From Motilibacter peucedani (lineage in GTDB: Bacteria; Actinomycetota; Actinomycetes; Motilibacterales; Motilibacteraceae): a stretch of 64,000 bases of DNA. Within the stretch, counting starts at the first letter, position 1, and each line of letters opens with the position of its first letter. The position numbers and the translations under genes were made by a program. Below are positions 53,557 to 62,515 of the stretch, piece by piece. The notes under the pieces were generated by a model. It made no database searches. It had not been told where the DNA came from and saw only the letters and a list, made by a program, of their open reading frames with translations. The stretch is taken from positions 646,185 through 710,184 of the forward strand of contig NZ_RBWV01000010.1 in the NCBI RefSeq assembly GCF_003634695.1, in the 5' to 3' direction.

Positions 53557-54594
53557 GTGAGCGCGTTCACCAGCAAGGACGTCGCGCGCGTTGCGGGCGT
53601 CTCCCAGAGCACCGTCTCCTACGTCATGAGCGGGAAGCGCCCGATCTCCGCCTCGACGCGCGATCGTGTCCTCGCGGCGATCGAGAAGCTCACCTACGAG
53701 CCCAACGCCGGAGCGCGTGCCCTCGCGGGGCGACGCACCCGGGTCGTCGGGCTGGTCGTGCCGTTCGGGGACGACGCGGACCCGGTGGGACTGCTGCCCT
53801 TCATCGAGACCATCGCCAGCAGCGCCCGTGCGCACGACTACGAGGTCCTCCTCGTCACCAACGACGAGGGGTCGGCCGGACTGCGCCGGCTCGCCGGCCG
53901 GTCCCTGTGCGACGCCATCGTGATGATGGACATCAAGGTCCATGACGAGCGGGTCCCGGTGGCCGCGTCGCTCCGGGTGCCCGTCGTCCTCGTCGGCATC
54001 CCGGAGGATCCGCGGGGCCTGTCCTGCGTCGACCTGGACTTCGCGGCGGCCGCCCGCATGGCCGTCGACGAGCTGGCAGACACCGGGCACGACGAGCTCG
54101 TGGTCGTCGGCTACCCCCCGCCCGTCATCGAGCGGCGGGTGAACTACGCCGAGCGGTTCCTCCACGCCGCTCGTGCTCGAGCCGGGGCGCGAGGGCTGCC
54201 GGTCCTGGTGCTGCAGCCGCAGGACGGACGCCGGTCCGCGGCGGCCGCCATGGCCGAGAAGATCCTCGCGCACGGCGGCAGTGGGCGCGTCGGGGTCGTC
54301 GTGCCGTTCACGACCATCCTGCGCCCGCTGCTGCACGCGCTGGGCGCCCGCGGTGTGGTCCTCGGCCGCGACCTCTCCCTCATCGGGTTGAGCACGGACG
54401 CCGAGGCCGAGGACGCCGAGCCGCCCTTCACGAACATCTCCCTCGAGCCGAGGGACGTCTCACGGCGTGCGATGGCGTCGCTGTTCGCGCTGCTGGACCC
54501 CGAGCCCGGTGTCGCTCGACCGGGCACCGACCTCGTCCTTCCGCGGCTCACCCGCCGCGGCACTGTCCGCACCACCTCCACCCGCAACCGCTAG
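53557..54594 (+). CDS. LacI family transcriptional regulator
   Basis: A 345-aa repressor. N-terminal HTH: TSKDVARVAGVSQSTVSYVMSGKRPISASTRDRVL, with the hinge helix segment ALAGRRT. The C-terminal sugar-binding domain has the periplasmic-binding-protein-like fold (VVGLVVPFGDD, DAIVMMD, VVGYPPP). GTG 53557 is preferred because GGGGGAGG lies upstream; ATG 53536 in frame would overlap the operator. It probably controls its own gene and the sugar operon starting at 54683, through CGAT-N4-ATCG sites at both promoters. Confidence 0.9.
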   Translation: MSAFTSKDVARVAGVSQSTVSYVMSGKRPISASTRDRVLAAIEKLTYEPNAGARALAGRRTRVVGLVVPFGDDADPVGLLPFIETIASSARAHDYEVLLVTNDEGSAGLRRLAGRSLCDAIVMMDIKVHDERVPVAASLRVPVVLVGIPEDPRGLSCVDLDFAAAARMAVDELADTGHDELVVVGYPPPVIERRVNYAERFLHAARARAGARGLPVLVLQPQDGRRSAAAAMAEKILAHGGSGRVGVVVPFTTILRPLLHALGARGVVLGRDLSLIGLSTDAEAEDAEPPFTNISLEPRDVSRRAMASLFALLDPEPGVARPGTDLVLPRLTRRGTVRTTSTRNR

Positions 54595-54631
54595 GACGCG
54601 CAGCGCCCTACTGCAGACGCATACCTATCGT

Positions 54632-54643
54632 CGATACGCATCG
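54632..54643. promoter_or_regulatory. LacI-type operator upstream of the sugar transport operon
   Basis: CGATACGCATCG, reverse complement of the site at 53524-53535, 39 bp before the binding-protein start. A weaker related stretch (ACGCATACCTATCG) lies at 54617-54630. Confidence 0.65.
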
Positions 54644-54682
54644 ATGGTGGCCCAAGAATCCCTCCAGGAAGGAACCGGCACC

Positions 54683-55936
54683 ATGACCCGCTCACGCCGT
54701 ACCCGAGTCGCTGTCGCCTCGGCCCTCGCGCTCCCGCTGGCGCTCGCCGCCTGCGGCGGGAGCAGCGGCGGCGGAACGCAGCCCACGGCCGGAGGCAGCT
54801 CCGCAGCAGGAGGGGCCACGACGACCCTTCGCGTGCTGGACTACTACAACAACGACCCCGGGAAGACCGTGTGGCAGAAGGCTCTCGAGGGCTGCGCCGC
54901 GCAGGCGGGCGCCAAGATCTCCCGGGAGGCGGTGCCCGGCGCGAGCCTCATCCCCAAGGTGCTGCAGCAGGCCTCGTCGCGCACTCTTCCGGACCTGCTG
55001 ATGCTCGACAACCCCGACCTGCAGCAGATCGCCGCGACCGGCGCGCTGATCCCGCTCGACCAGTTCGGCATCACCGGCGACGGCTTCGCGAAGGGCGTCG
55101 TGGACGCCTCGACCTACAAGGGCAAGCTCTACGGTCTGCAGCCGTCGACCAACACGATCGCGCTCATCTACAACAAGGACATCCTCGACAAGGCGGGGGT
55201 CAAGCCGCCGACGACGTGGGACGAGCTGAAGGCGACGGCGAAGCAGCTGACCAAGGGCGGGACCTACGGCTTCGCGGTATCCGCGCCCGCGAACTACGAG
55301 GGCACCTGGCAGTTCTTGCCCTTCATGTGGACCAACGGGGGCGACGAGAAGGACATCAACACCCCGCAGGTCGCGCAAGCCGTGCAGCTCTGGGTCGACC
55401 TCATGAAGGACGGGTCGCTCTCGAAGTCCGCGCTGAACTGGACCCAGGCCGACGTCAACGACCAGTTCAAGGCCGGCAAGGCTGCCATGATGATCAACGG
55501 GCCGTGGCAGTTCCCGGTGCTCGACGCTGCCAAGGGTCTGAACTACGGCGTCGCCCAGATCCCGGCGCCCAAGGCCGGTGAGAAGGTCGTCGCCCCGCTC
55601 GGCGGCGAGACGTGGACCGTCCCGCAGACGAAGGACAAGGACAAGCAGGCCCTGGCCGCGAAGGTCGTCCAGTGCCTCAACTCGGACGAGAGCCAGCTGA
55701 ACCTCGCCAAGCAGAACGACACGATCCCGACGAAGACCGCACTGCTCGCGTCGTTCTCGTCGACCAACCCGCACATCAAGGCCTTCGCCGACCAGATCCC
55801 GACGGCCCGGGCACGCACCGGTGAGCTCGGCGCCGACTGGCCGAAGGCCGCGACCAAGATCTACACGGCCTTCCAGGCGGCCCTGACCGGACAGACGTCG
55901 GCCGCGGACGCCGTGAAGCAGGCGCAGAATGGCTGA
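54683..55936 (+). CDS. Extracellular sugar-binding lipoprotein (ABC importer)
   Basis: A 417-aa family 1 solute-binding protein. Lipoprotein signal: RRTRVAVASALALPLALAAC, with the lipobox LAAC and a Gly/Ser-rich linker. The maltose-binding-protein fold shows KVLQQASSRTLPDLLMLD, YNKDILDKAGVKPPTTWDEL and KAAMMINGPWQFP. It delivers a sugar or oligosaccharide to the permeases encoded downstream. The ATG follows AGGAAGGA. Controlled by the LacI-type operator at 54632-54643. The ligand cannot be named. Confidence 0.92.
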   Translation: MTRSRRTRVAVASALALPLALAACGGSSGGGTQPTAGGSSAAGGATTTLRVLDYYNNDPGKTVWQKALEGCAAQAGAKISREAVPGASLIPKVLQQASSRTLPDLLMLDNPDLQQIAATGALIPLDQFGITGDGFAKGVVDASTYKGKLYGLQPSTNTIALIYNKDILDKAGVKPPTTWDELKATAKQLTKGGTYGFAVSAPANYEGTWQFLPFMWTNGGDEKDINTPQVAQAVQLWVDLMKDGSLSKSALNWTQADVNDQFKAGKAAMMINGPWQFPVLDAAKGLNYGVAQIPAPKAGEKVVAPLGGETWTVPQTKDKDKQALAAKVVQCLNSDESQLNLAKQNDTIPTKTALLASFSSTNPHIKAFADQIPTARARTGELGADWPKAATKIYTAFQAALTGQTSAADAVKQAQNG

Positions 55937-56957
55937 CCGCCCTCCGCTGTCCGGCACGACGCACGCGATCCCGCAGCCTGCGGGGTCCACGCGTACGCGG
56001 CCGCCGGCGGGCGCTCCCGGCTCTCCTCCCGCAGGGGACCAGGGGGAGGGGCGGCGCGCCGGACGGCGCAGCCTGCGACGGCGCGAGCGCCTCGCAGCGG
56101 CGGCGTTCCTGCTCCCCGCCGCGGCGTACATGGTGCTGTTCTTCGGCTACCCCGTCGTCAAGAACTTCCTCATGTCGTTCCAGAAGTACTCGACGAGCAC
56201 GTTCTACACCGGCGAGGCGCCGTGGGTCGGGCTGGGCAACTACCGGTCGGTCGTGCACTCGAGCGTCTTCAGCAAGGCCATGCTCAACACAGCGCTGTTC
56301 ACGGTCGGCTCGATCGTCGGGCAGTTCGTGATCGGCCTGTCGCTGGCGCTGTTCTTCCGGCGCCGGTTCCCGCTCAGCGGGGTCCTCCGGTCGCTACTGC
56401 TGCTGCCCTGGCTGATCCCGCTCATCGTGTCCGGCGCCGTCTGGCGCTGGATCCTCGACAAGGACAACGGCGCCCTGAACCGCTTCCTCGCCGGGGTCCA
56501 CCTCGCGCCCGGGCATCCCGGGTGGCTGGTCACCACGTCCTTGGCCCTCGTGGCCGTGATCCTCGTCAACATCTGGCTCGGGATCCCGTTCAACGCCACG
56601 ATCCTCTACGGCGGACTGCAGGACATCCCGGAGGAGCTGTACGAAGCCGCGTCGCTGGACGGCGCCACCGGCTGGAAGGCCTTCCGCTACGTCACCTGGC
56701 CGCTGCTCAGACCCGTCGTCAGCGTCGTCCTGGTCCTCGGCGTCGTGTACACGATCAAGGTGCTGGACATCATCCTGGGTCTCACCAACGGCGGTCCGGC
56801 GCACGCGACCGAGACCATCGCCACGCAGTCGTACCACCTCTCGTTCCAGCAGTTCGACTTCGGCCAGGGCGCCGCCCTCGGCAACATCCTCATCGCCATC
56901 TCCCTGCTGTTCAGCGTCGTCTACCTGCGCGCCAACCGCCGCGCCGTCGACGAGTGA
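55929..56957 (+). CDS. Sugar ABC transporter permease (MalF type)
   Basis: A 342-aa permease with six helices after an N-terminal Pro/Arg-rich tail (about 55 residues). The EAA loop EEAASLDGATGWKAFRYVTWPLL contacts the ATPase. LFFGYPVVKNFLMSFQKY is the first helix region of the MalF-like group. It overlaps the binding-protein gene by 8 bp and is followed by the second permease after 7 bp. Confidence 0.92.
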   Translation: MADRPPLSGTTHAIPQPAGSTRTRPPAGAPGSPPAGDQGEGRRAGRRSLRRRERLAAAAFLLPAAAYMVLFFGYPVVKNFLMSFQKYSTSTFYTGEAPWVGLGNYRSVVHSSVFSKAMLNTALFTVGSIVGQFVIGLSLALFFRRRFPLSGVLRSLLLLPWLIPLIVSGAVWRWILDKDNGALNRFLAGVHLAPGHPGWLVTTSLALVAVILVNIWLGIPFNATILYGGLQDIPEELYEAASLDGATGWKAFRYVTWPLLRPVVSVVLVLGVVYTIKVLDIILGLTNGGPAHATETIATQSYHLSFQQFDFGQGAALGNILIAISLLFSVVYLRANRRAVDE

Positions 56958-56964
56958 GGCGCCC

Positions 56965-57822
56965 ATGACCACCACCCTGCTCACCGCTCCCGCAGCCACC
57001 GTTCGCCGCCGTCGGCGCACGCAGCGCAGCTGGGGGAGCACCGCCCTCGCCGTGCTCTTCCTGGCCGTCATGCTGTTCCCGGTCTACTGGATGGTCAACG
57101 TCTCGCTGCAGCGCAGCGGGTCGGCCGTCGCCACTCCGTGGTTCCCCGAGCACGTGAGCTTCCACGGCTACTCCACCGCGCTGCACCAGCAGGGCCGCAA
57201 CCTCGTCACCAGCCTGCTCGTGGCATCGGGATCGGTCGTCTTCAGCCTGCTGCTCGCGGCCCCGGCGGCGTACGCGCTGGCGCACTTCCGAGTCCGGTTC
57301 TCCAACGTCTTCCTCTTCGCGATCCTGCTCTCGCAGATGATCCCGGGGATCGTCGTGGCGAACGCGCTCTACACCGCCTACAACGACCTGGGACTGCTCA
57401 ACTCGGTCCCAGGCCTGATCCTCGCGGACTCGACGGCCGGGATCCCGTTCGCGATCCTCATCATCCGCGCCTTCATGGGCGGCATCCCGCGCTCGGTGAT
57501 CGAAGCCGCGCGGGTCGACGGCGCCGGGCACCTGCGGGCGTTCGTGTCCATCGTCCTGCCGATGAGCCGCAACGCGCTCATCACCGCGGCGCTCTTCACG
57601 TTCCTGTTCGCGTGGGCGGACTTTCTGTTCGCCCTGACGCTGACGACGACCGAGAGCGTGCGCCCCGTGACCCTGGGGCTCTACTCCTACATCGGGACCT
57701 ACGTGAACGACTGGAGCTCGGTCATGGCGACCGCGGTCCTCGCGTCGGTGCCGGCCATCGTCCTGCTCGTCATCGCCCAGAAGTACGTCGCGGCCGGCAC
57801 CACGGGAGGTGCCGTCAAGTGA
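56965..57822 (+). CDS. Sugar ABC transporter permease (MalG type)
   Basis: A 285-aa permease with six helices. [12 protein letters not shown] is the standard MalG-like start; the EAA loop is [21 protein letters not shown]. It forms the channel with the upstream permease. No ATP-binding subunit follows, so the pair must use a shared MsmK/MsiK-type ATPase encoded elsewhere. A 56-bp gap with GAGGAGA leads to the ThuA gene. Confidence 0.92.
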   Translation: MTTTLLTAPAATVRRRRRTQRSWGSTALAVLFLAVMLFPVYWMVNVSLQRSGSAVATPWFPEHVSFHGYSTALHQQGRNLVTSLLVASGSVVFSLLLAAPAAYALAHFRVRFSNVFLFAILLSQMIPGIVVANALYTAYNDLGLLNSVPGLILADSTAGIPFAILIIRAFMGGIPRSVIEAARVDGAGHLRAFVSIVLPMSRNALITAALFTFLFAWADFLFALTLTTTESVRPVTLGLYSYIGTYVNDWSSVMATAVLASVPAIVLLVIAQKYVAAGTTGGAVK

Positions 57823-57878
57823 GGCCGGGACGAGTCGTACCGTCAGATCCACAGACCCATGACCAGAGGAGACCAGTC

Positions 57879-58658
57879 GTGGCACCAGGCAGCACCGGCC
57901 CGATCCGCGTGACCGTGTGGGGGGAGAACCGCCACGAGCAGGTCGAGGAGCACGTGGCGAAGCTCTACCCGCAGGGCATGCACGGAGCAGTCGCCGAGGG
58001 CATCGAGGAGAACCTGGGGGAGAGCTGCGTCGTGCGCACCGCCACCCTCGACGAGCCCGAGCACGGGCTGACCGAGGAGGTGCTCCAGCAGACCGACGTG
58101 CTCACGTGGTGGGGCCACGCCGCGCATTCGGAGGTGTCCGACGATGTGGTCGAGCGCGTCCACCGTCATGTGCTGTCGGGCATGGGCCTCGTCGTGCTCC
58201 ACTCCGGGCACTGGTCGAAGATCTTCATGAAGCTGATGGGCACCAGCTGCACCCTGCGCTGGCGCTCCGAGCACGACCGCGAGCTGATCTGGACGGTCAA
58301 CCCCACGCACCCCATCGCCCGCGGCGTCCCGCACCCTCTCGTCATCGAGGAGGACGAGATGTACGGCGAGTTCTTCGACATCCCGGCGCCCGACGAGCTC
58401 GTCTTCCTCAGCACGTTCACCGGCGGCGAGGTCTTCCGCAGCGGCTGCACCTTCCGCCGGGGGCACGGCAAGATCTTCTACTTCCGGCCGGGGGACCAGG
58501 ACTACCCGACCTACCACCACAAGGACGTGCGCCGGGTCATCGCCAACGCCGTGGAGTGGGTCCGCAGCGACCTCCCTGAGCGGTCCCAGCCGACCCTGCT
58601 GCGCTACGACACCGAGGACTTCTTCAACGGCCAGGGTTATCAGGGGGCCCTCAAGTGA
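57879..58658 (+). CDS. ThuA family protein (trehalose utilisation)
   Basis: A 259-aa class I glutamine-amidotransferase-like protein of the ThuA family: [50 protein letters not shown] and [17 protein letters not shown]. In rhizobia ThuA acts with ThuB in trehalose and related disaccharide breakdown through 3-keto sugars. GTG 57879 follows GAGGAGA. It overlaps the next gene (GTGA), an oxidoreductase of the ThuB superfamily, so the two are likely to work together on the imported sugar. Confidence 0.88.
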   Translation: MAPGSTGPIRVTVWGENRHEQVEEHVAKLYPQGMHGAVAEGIEENLGESCVVRTATLDEPEHGLTEEVLQQTDVLTWWGHAAHSEVSDDVVERVHRHVLSGMGLVVLHSGHWSKIFMKLMGTSCTLRWRSEHDRELIWTVNPTHPIARGVPHPLVIEEDEMYGEFFDIPAPDELVFLSTFTGGEVFRSGCTFRRGHGKIFYFRPGDQDYPTYHHKDVRRVIANAVEWVRSDLPERSQPTLLRYDTEDFFNGQGYQGALK

Positions 58659-59773
58659 CGTTTCGGGCCGTCGCGTCCTCCACGGGCGAGCCGCTGCGGG
58701 TCGTCGTCGTCGGGGCCGGCGCCATGGGCCGCGCCTGGCTCGGCGTGGTCACCGCGTCGGAGGAGGTCGAGCTCGCCGGCATCGCAGACCTGGACGTCGC
58801 GGCCGCGCAGGAGGCTGCGGCGTCCCTCGACCGGGCCGAGCTGCCAGTGGGCAGCGACGCCGTGGAGCTCGCGCAGCGCACGGGGGCTCAGGCAGTCATC
58901 AACGTCACCGTCCCCGAGGCACACCACCCGGTCACCACGGCCGCCCTGACGGCAGGGCTGCCCGTGCTGGGGGAGAAGCCCGTCGCCGAGAGCGTGAGCC
59001 GCGCCCTGTCCCTCGCCGCCGCCGCCGAGGCGACCGGCGAGCTGTTCATGGTCAGCCAGTCGCGCCGGTGGAACCCCCAGGTGTCTGCGCTGAAGGCGAT
59101 GACGCAGCAGCTCGGAGCCGTCGGCACCGTCAGCACGGAGTTCTTCCGGGCGCCGCACTTCGGCGGCTTCCGCGACGAGATGGCGCACCCGCTGCTCGTC
59201 GACATGGCGATCCACCCGTTCGACTCGGTGCGCTTCCTGCTCGGTTCCGAGCCGGTGTCCGCGTGGTGCCAGACCTGGAACCCGCCCTGGAGCTGGTACG
59301 CCGGTGACGCCAACGCGACGGCGGTGTTCGAGTTCGAGGGCGGCACCCGCTACGTCTACAACGGCAGCTGGTGCAGCCCCGGCGCGGAGACGTCATGGAA
59401 CGGCGTGTGGCGGGTCAGCGGCGAGAAGGGCACCGCGCTCTGGGACGGCGACACCGACCCGGTCCTCGAGGCCGAGGTCGGCGACGCAGCAGAGGCGAGC
59501 ACGGCGTACGACGGGATCGCCGGAGCGCTGCAGGTCTTCGTGCAGGCGCTCCGCTCCGGCGAGACGCCCTCGGGCGAGGTGCACGAGAACGTCATGAGCC
59601 TGGCCATGGTCGAAGCCGCGGTGCAGTCCGCGGGAGCCGGACGTGCGGTGCGGCTCGACGACGTCCTGGAGCGGGCGTACGACGAGGCGCTGCAGGCGGA
59701 GCAGCGTGAGGACGTGCGCGCGGCGCTCACCGGCTGGTCGTCGGTACGCGCGGCGCTCGCCGGGGTGCGGTAG
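58655..59773 (+). CDS. Gfo/Idh/MocA family oxidoreductase
   Basis: A 372-aa NAD(P)-dependent sugar dehydrogenase. Cofactor loop VVVGAGAMG near residue 20 and the EKP motif ([10 protein letters not shown]) with its catalytic Lys; C-terminal alpha/beta domain with [11 protein letters not shown], containing the probable His. It probably oxidises a hydroxyl (for example C3) of a sugar, as ThuB does. GTG 58655 overlaps the ThuA stop. Last clear member of the LacI-controlled operon. Confidence 0.9.
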   Translation: MTFRAVASSTGEPLRVVVVGAGAMGRAWLGVVTASEEVELAGIADLDVAAAQEAAASLDRAELPVGSDAVELAQRTGAQAVINVTVPEAHHPVTTAALTAGLPVLGEKPVAESVSRALSLAAAAEATGELFMVSQSRRWNPQVSALKAMTQQLGAVGTVSTEFFRAPHFGGFRDEMAHPLLVDMAIHPFDSVRFLLGSEPVSAWCQTWNPPWSWYAGDANATAVFEFEGGTRYVYNGSWCSPGAETSWNGVWRVSGEKGTALWDGDTDPVLEAEVGDAAEASTAYDGIAGALQVFVQALRSGETPSGEVHENVMSLAMVEAAVQSAGAGRAVRLDDVLERAYDEALQAEQREDVRAALTGWSSVRAALAGVR

Positions 59774-59787
59774 CCGAGGAGGCGCAG

Positions 59788-60033
59788 ATGGAGCTGGCGC
59801 AGGAGATGTTCGCGCAGTGCGTGGCAGAGGAGCAGTCTGCGCGCTGGGTCTCGACTGACGACGAGGCGTCGCGGCTCCGCGCAGAGCTGCGACGCCTCGC
59901 CCGGGCTGCAGGCGTTCGAGTGCGCACGGCTCGTGCGGGCGACTCGGTCGTCGTCGTTCGGCTGGACGCAGCGGTGTGGGACGAGGACGCGACCAGCATG
60001 CGGCGGAAGCTGACGCCGCACGTCGACCGGTAG
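59788..60033 (+). CDS. Small hypothetical protein
   Basis: An 81-aa soluble, charged protein with a helical N-terminal half (EMFAQCVAEEQSARW, EASRLRAELRRLARAAG) and a beta-like second half (VRVRTARAGDSVVVVRLDAAVWDED). A strong Shine-Dalgarno, GAGGAGG, precedes the ATG, and it follows the oxidoreductase by 14 bp. No family recognised. The arrangement suggests it is co-transcribed or sits at the edge of the mobile region. Confidence 0.6.
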   Translation: MELAQEMFAQCVAEEQSARWVSTDDEASRLRAELRRLARAAGVRVRTARAGDSVVVVRLDAAVWDEDATSMRRKLTPHVDR

Positions 60034-60192
60034 GGGTCCACAGCATCTGGGTCGAACGCACTACTGGCACCCGTGCGTGTTGTAGGCATGCGAGTGCTTG
60101 GTCGTAGGGCCTTCACGGGCTTGGATGGTGGCCACACCGGACGACTGCACTTGCATTGACGCGTCGGCGTCGAGGTCCGCCATGATGGTGCC

Positions 60193-60621
60193 GTGGACTT
60201 GCTCCGGGACGTCTTGGGGTTCGTGGCTGCGGTGGCTCTCGGTGCCGCGGGGTTTGCTTGGGTCGTCGCGCGGCGTGGGCGGGCGATGGCCCGGGAGAGT
60301 CGCGTCGAGTGCGGATTCCGAGTGATGGACGGATCTCATGCCGGGCTCTCTCGTCGATGGCGGCACGGAGCGGCAGATCTGGACACGGGATATGTCCGCT
60401 TCACGCCCTTTGTGGGCGGCTTGCGCTTCTTGCGGCGCCCGTCTGTTGTCATCGAACTGGACGGCATCGAGACAGGTGAACCACGCCGCCCAGAGCTTCG
60501 AGAGGCAGTGTTCCTCAGTCCAGGTGCCAGAGTGGTCGCCGTGCGCAGCAGCGGTGCGCGACTCGAATGGGCGCTTCCGGTCGAGCGGCTCGACTGGGCG
60601 GTGGCGGCGGTGGATCGCTGA
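60193..60621 (+). CDS. DUF2550-like membrane protein
   Basis: A 142-aa protein with one N-terminal helix (about residues 6-24, VLGFVAAVALGAAGFAWVV), then a soluble beta-rich domain (HGAADLDTGYVRFTP, VFLSPGARVVAVRSSG, RLEWALPVERLDW). The pattern resembles actinobacterial DUF2550 proteins, normally found near the ATP synthase operon; here the context differs. CATGAT lies 6 nt before GTG 60193. Identification moderate. Confidence 0.55.
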   Translation: MDLLRDVLGFVAAVALGAAGFAWVVARRGRAMARESRVECGFRVMDGSHAGLSRRWRHGAADLDTGYVRFTPFVGGLRFLRRPSVVIELDGIETGEPRRPELREAVFLSPGARVVAVRSSGARLEWALPVERLDWAVAAVDR

Positions 60622-60723
60622 CTGTCGCTCGGCGCAAGCGCGGGACTTGTGTGGAAGGCGACGTTGGTGACCTTGGCGGCCCGATCGCGGCGACGCTAGG
60701 CGCGAGAAGGTCTCAAGCCATGG

Positions 60724-62190
60724 CTATTCGACGCGCCGGCGGGGCTGTTGGTTGCGGTAGGAGGCGTAGGTGACCCAGGTCGCGCCAGCATCCCGGGCGT
60801 GGGCCTCGGCGACCTGTGGGCTGTAGCCGAGGGCTTCGGCCGCGACGGCTGGAGGCATGTCGAGCACGAGTTGTCTCAGGGCGCTGTTGCGGGCGCCGAG
60901 GAGGTGGACGCCGGCGTCCCGGATTTGAGTCATGAGGTAGCTGTGGTGCAGCGGCTGTCCTGGTCGGTAGCCGGGGAACAGCCACGGCGAGTCAGTGTTC
61001 GCCGCCGTGTTCTGGTTCGGCCTGCTCGACAGGTGCTCGGTCAGGAGGTCGGCGACCGGTGCGGGGAGGACCGCTGGCTCGTTCCCGAGGCGGAGGGCGG
61101 TGGCCCCGGGTGTGGTGACGATGTCATCGAGGCGCAGGCGCGAGATGCGGGTGACCGGCTGGGCATAGAGCAGGAGCAAGACGGCAGCGAGCCGGTAGGC
61201 CGGAGGCTGCGCTGTGTCGGTGAGGGATCGGTGTACCAGTGCGAGCCGCGCGTTCTGGCTCAGGACCGGCGTGCTGCGGGCTGCTCGGTGGGGGAAGGTG
61301 AGAGCGGGCAGGTGACCGGCTCGGCCGGCCCAGAGGACGAAGGTCCTTGCGCTGTAGCGGGTGCTCGGCCCGGTAGCGAGCCACGCATCGAGGTGCGCCT
61401 GACTCATGCTGCTGAACTCGATGCCGTCGGCTTCGAGGAAGGTCAGCAGCTGCCCTGCCGTGGTGATGCTCTGGCGGGCAGCATTCGAGGCAGTGGGCTT
61501 CAGAGTTCCCTCGCCGGCAGCGCGTCGCAGGCGGCGCAGGTGGTGCCAGGTGGCGAATCGCTGAAGCAGTGCCCTCGCTGGCGGGGAGTAGCCGGCCAGG
61601 GTCGCCTCGAGCCAGGCGGTGAACAGCAGCAGCGTCCTGTCCTGCTGCGGCAGCGCGTCGTGGCGCATCAGCAGCTCGCGCAGATGGCTGGCTGTGCGGC
61701 GAGCGGGATCGTGGTCGAAGGTCTCGTGAGACAGGGCGAGGTCGCCGGTGGCAAGCCCACTGAGGATTCGTCGGACGTCCGGGTTCCGCATCCAGATCAG
61801 TGCGCTGCGGGGATGGGCCTGCTCGCATACTGCGGTGAGAAATGTCTGCAGCCGCCGAGGAACGTGACCGTGGTTGTCGTCCAGGAGGGCAGTGAAGTCG
61901 TCTCGGAGGCAGCAGCGGGCGCAGGCGCCGCGGCGGTGGGGCTCGTCCTCCTGCCCGCAGCGGGCGCAGGTGAAGTCCTGCTCGATGCCAGCGCAGGAGC
62001 GGCAGATCGGCTGGCTGTCCTCGTCGAGGCCGGGGAGGAGTCTTGGCTGCCCGCAGCGCGGGCAGGGCCCGTGTCGTCGGGTGGCCTGCTGGTAGCAGCG
62101 GCGGCAGACGTAGCCCTCCGGCCAGGACACGCCGCGCCGCGGGCCGGTGACGCGGCAGCGGACGCAGGTGGCTGGGGTGCGCTCACTCAT
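60724..62190 (-). CDS. Zinc-ribbon tyrosine-recombinase-like protein
   Basis: A 488-aa protein. Residues 1-100 carry three CxxC-CxxC zinc ribbons (C9/C12/C29/C32, C43/C46/C63/C66, C75/C78/C90/C93). The remainder follows the tyrosine-recombinase layout: an N-terminal helical core-binding part, then LLLLYAQPVTRISRLRLDDI (first catalytic Arg region), a Lys/His-poor middle and a C-terminal GARNSALRQLV...EALGYS...TWVTYASYR. The usual H-x-x-R is not evident, so it may be catalytically impaired or a DNA-binding partner. Starts inside the XRE gene (8-bp overlap). Third gene of the mobile operon. Confidence 0.72.
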   Translation of the reverse strand: MSERTPATCVRCRVTGPRRGVSWPEGYVCRRCYQQATRRHGPCPRCGQPRLLPGLDEDSQPICRSCAGIEQDFTCARCGQEDEPHRRGACARCCLRDDFTALLDDNHGHVPRRLQTFLTAVCEQAHPRSALIWMRNPDVRRILSGLATGDLALSHETFDHDPARRTASHLRELLMRHDALPQQDRTLLLFTAWLEATLAGYSPPARALLQRFATWHHLRRLRRAAGEGTLKPTASNAARQSITTAGQLLTFLEADGIEFSSMSQAHLDAWLATGPSTRYSARTFVLWAGRAGHLPALTFPHRAARSTPVLSQNARLALVHRSLTDTAQPPAYRLAAVLLLLYAQPVTRISRLRLDDIVTTPGATALRLGNEPAVLPAPVADLLTEHLSSRPNQNTAANTDSPWLFPGYRPGQPLHHSYLMTQIRDAGVHLLGARNSALRQLVLDMPPAVAAEALGYSPQVAEAHARDAGATWVTYASYRNQQPRRRVE

Positions 62191-62515
62191 CTCGGCGCAC
62201 CCGCGCTCGACGCGGTCGTCCAGTGGTAGCCAGGTCGAGGACTTCGCCGCCGCCGCCGCTTGCCTTACGGTCGGCCGCGATCTGCACGTCGGTGACGATC
62301 AGGTCTGCTGGTGTGCAAGCGAAGATGTCACAGAGTGCGGCGAGCACCGGCAGGCTGAGCCGCTCTGGGGCCTGGGTCACGAGCCGGTGGACCTGTGAGG
62401 GGGAGAGGTCGATGCCACGCTCGTCAAGCAGCGGCAACAGCGCGGTGGTGGCGAACATGTCGTGCTCGGCCATGAGGTCACGCAGTCGCCAGCGGTAGGT
62501 GGGGCGGCGGGTCAT
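62183..62515 (-). CDS. XRE/Cro-type regulator of the recombinase operon
   Basis: A 110-aa helix-turn-helix protein: ALLPLLDERGIDLSPSQVHRLVTQAPERLSLPVLAALCDIF is a Cro/C1-type domain; CTPADLIVTD follows as in many small XRE regulators of mobile elements. The tail is charged and Gly-rich. ATG 62515 overlaps the recombinase stop (ATGA). It is the likely repressor of this operon through the nested palindrome at 63656-63690, or an excision/directionality factor. Confidence 0.75.
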   Translation of the reverse strand: MTRRPTYRWRLRDLMAEHDMFATTALLPLLDERGIDLSPSQVHRLVTQAPERLSLPVLAALCDIFACTPADLIVTDVQIAADRKASGGGGEVLDLATTGRPRRARVRRDE

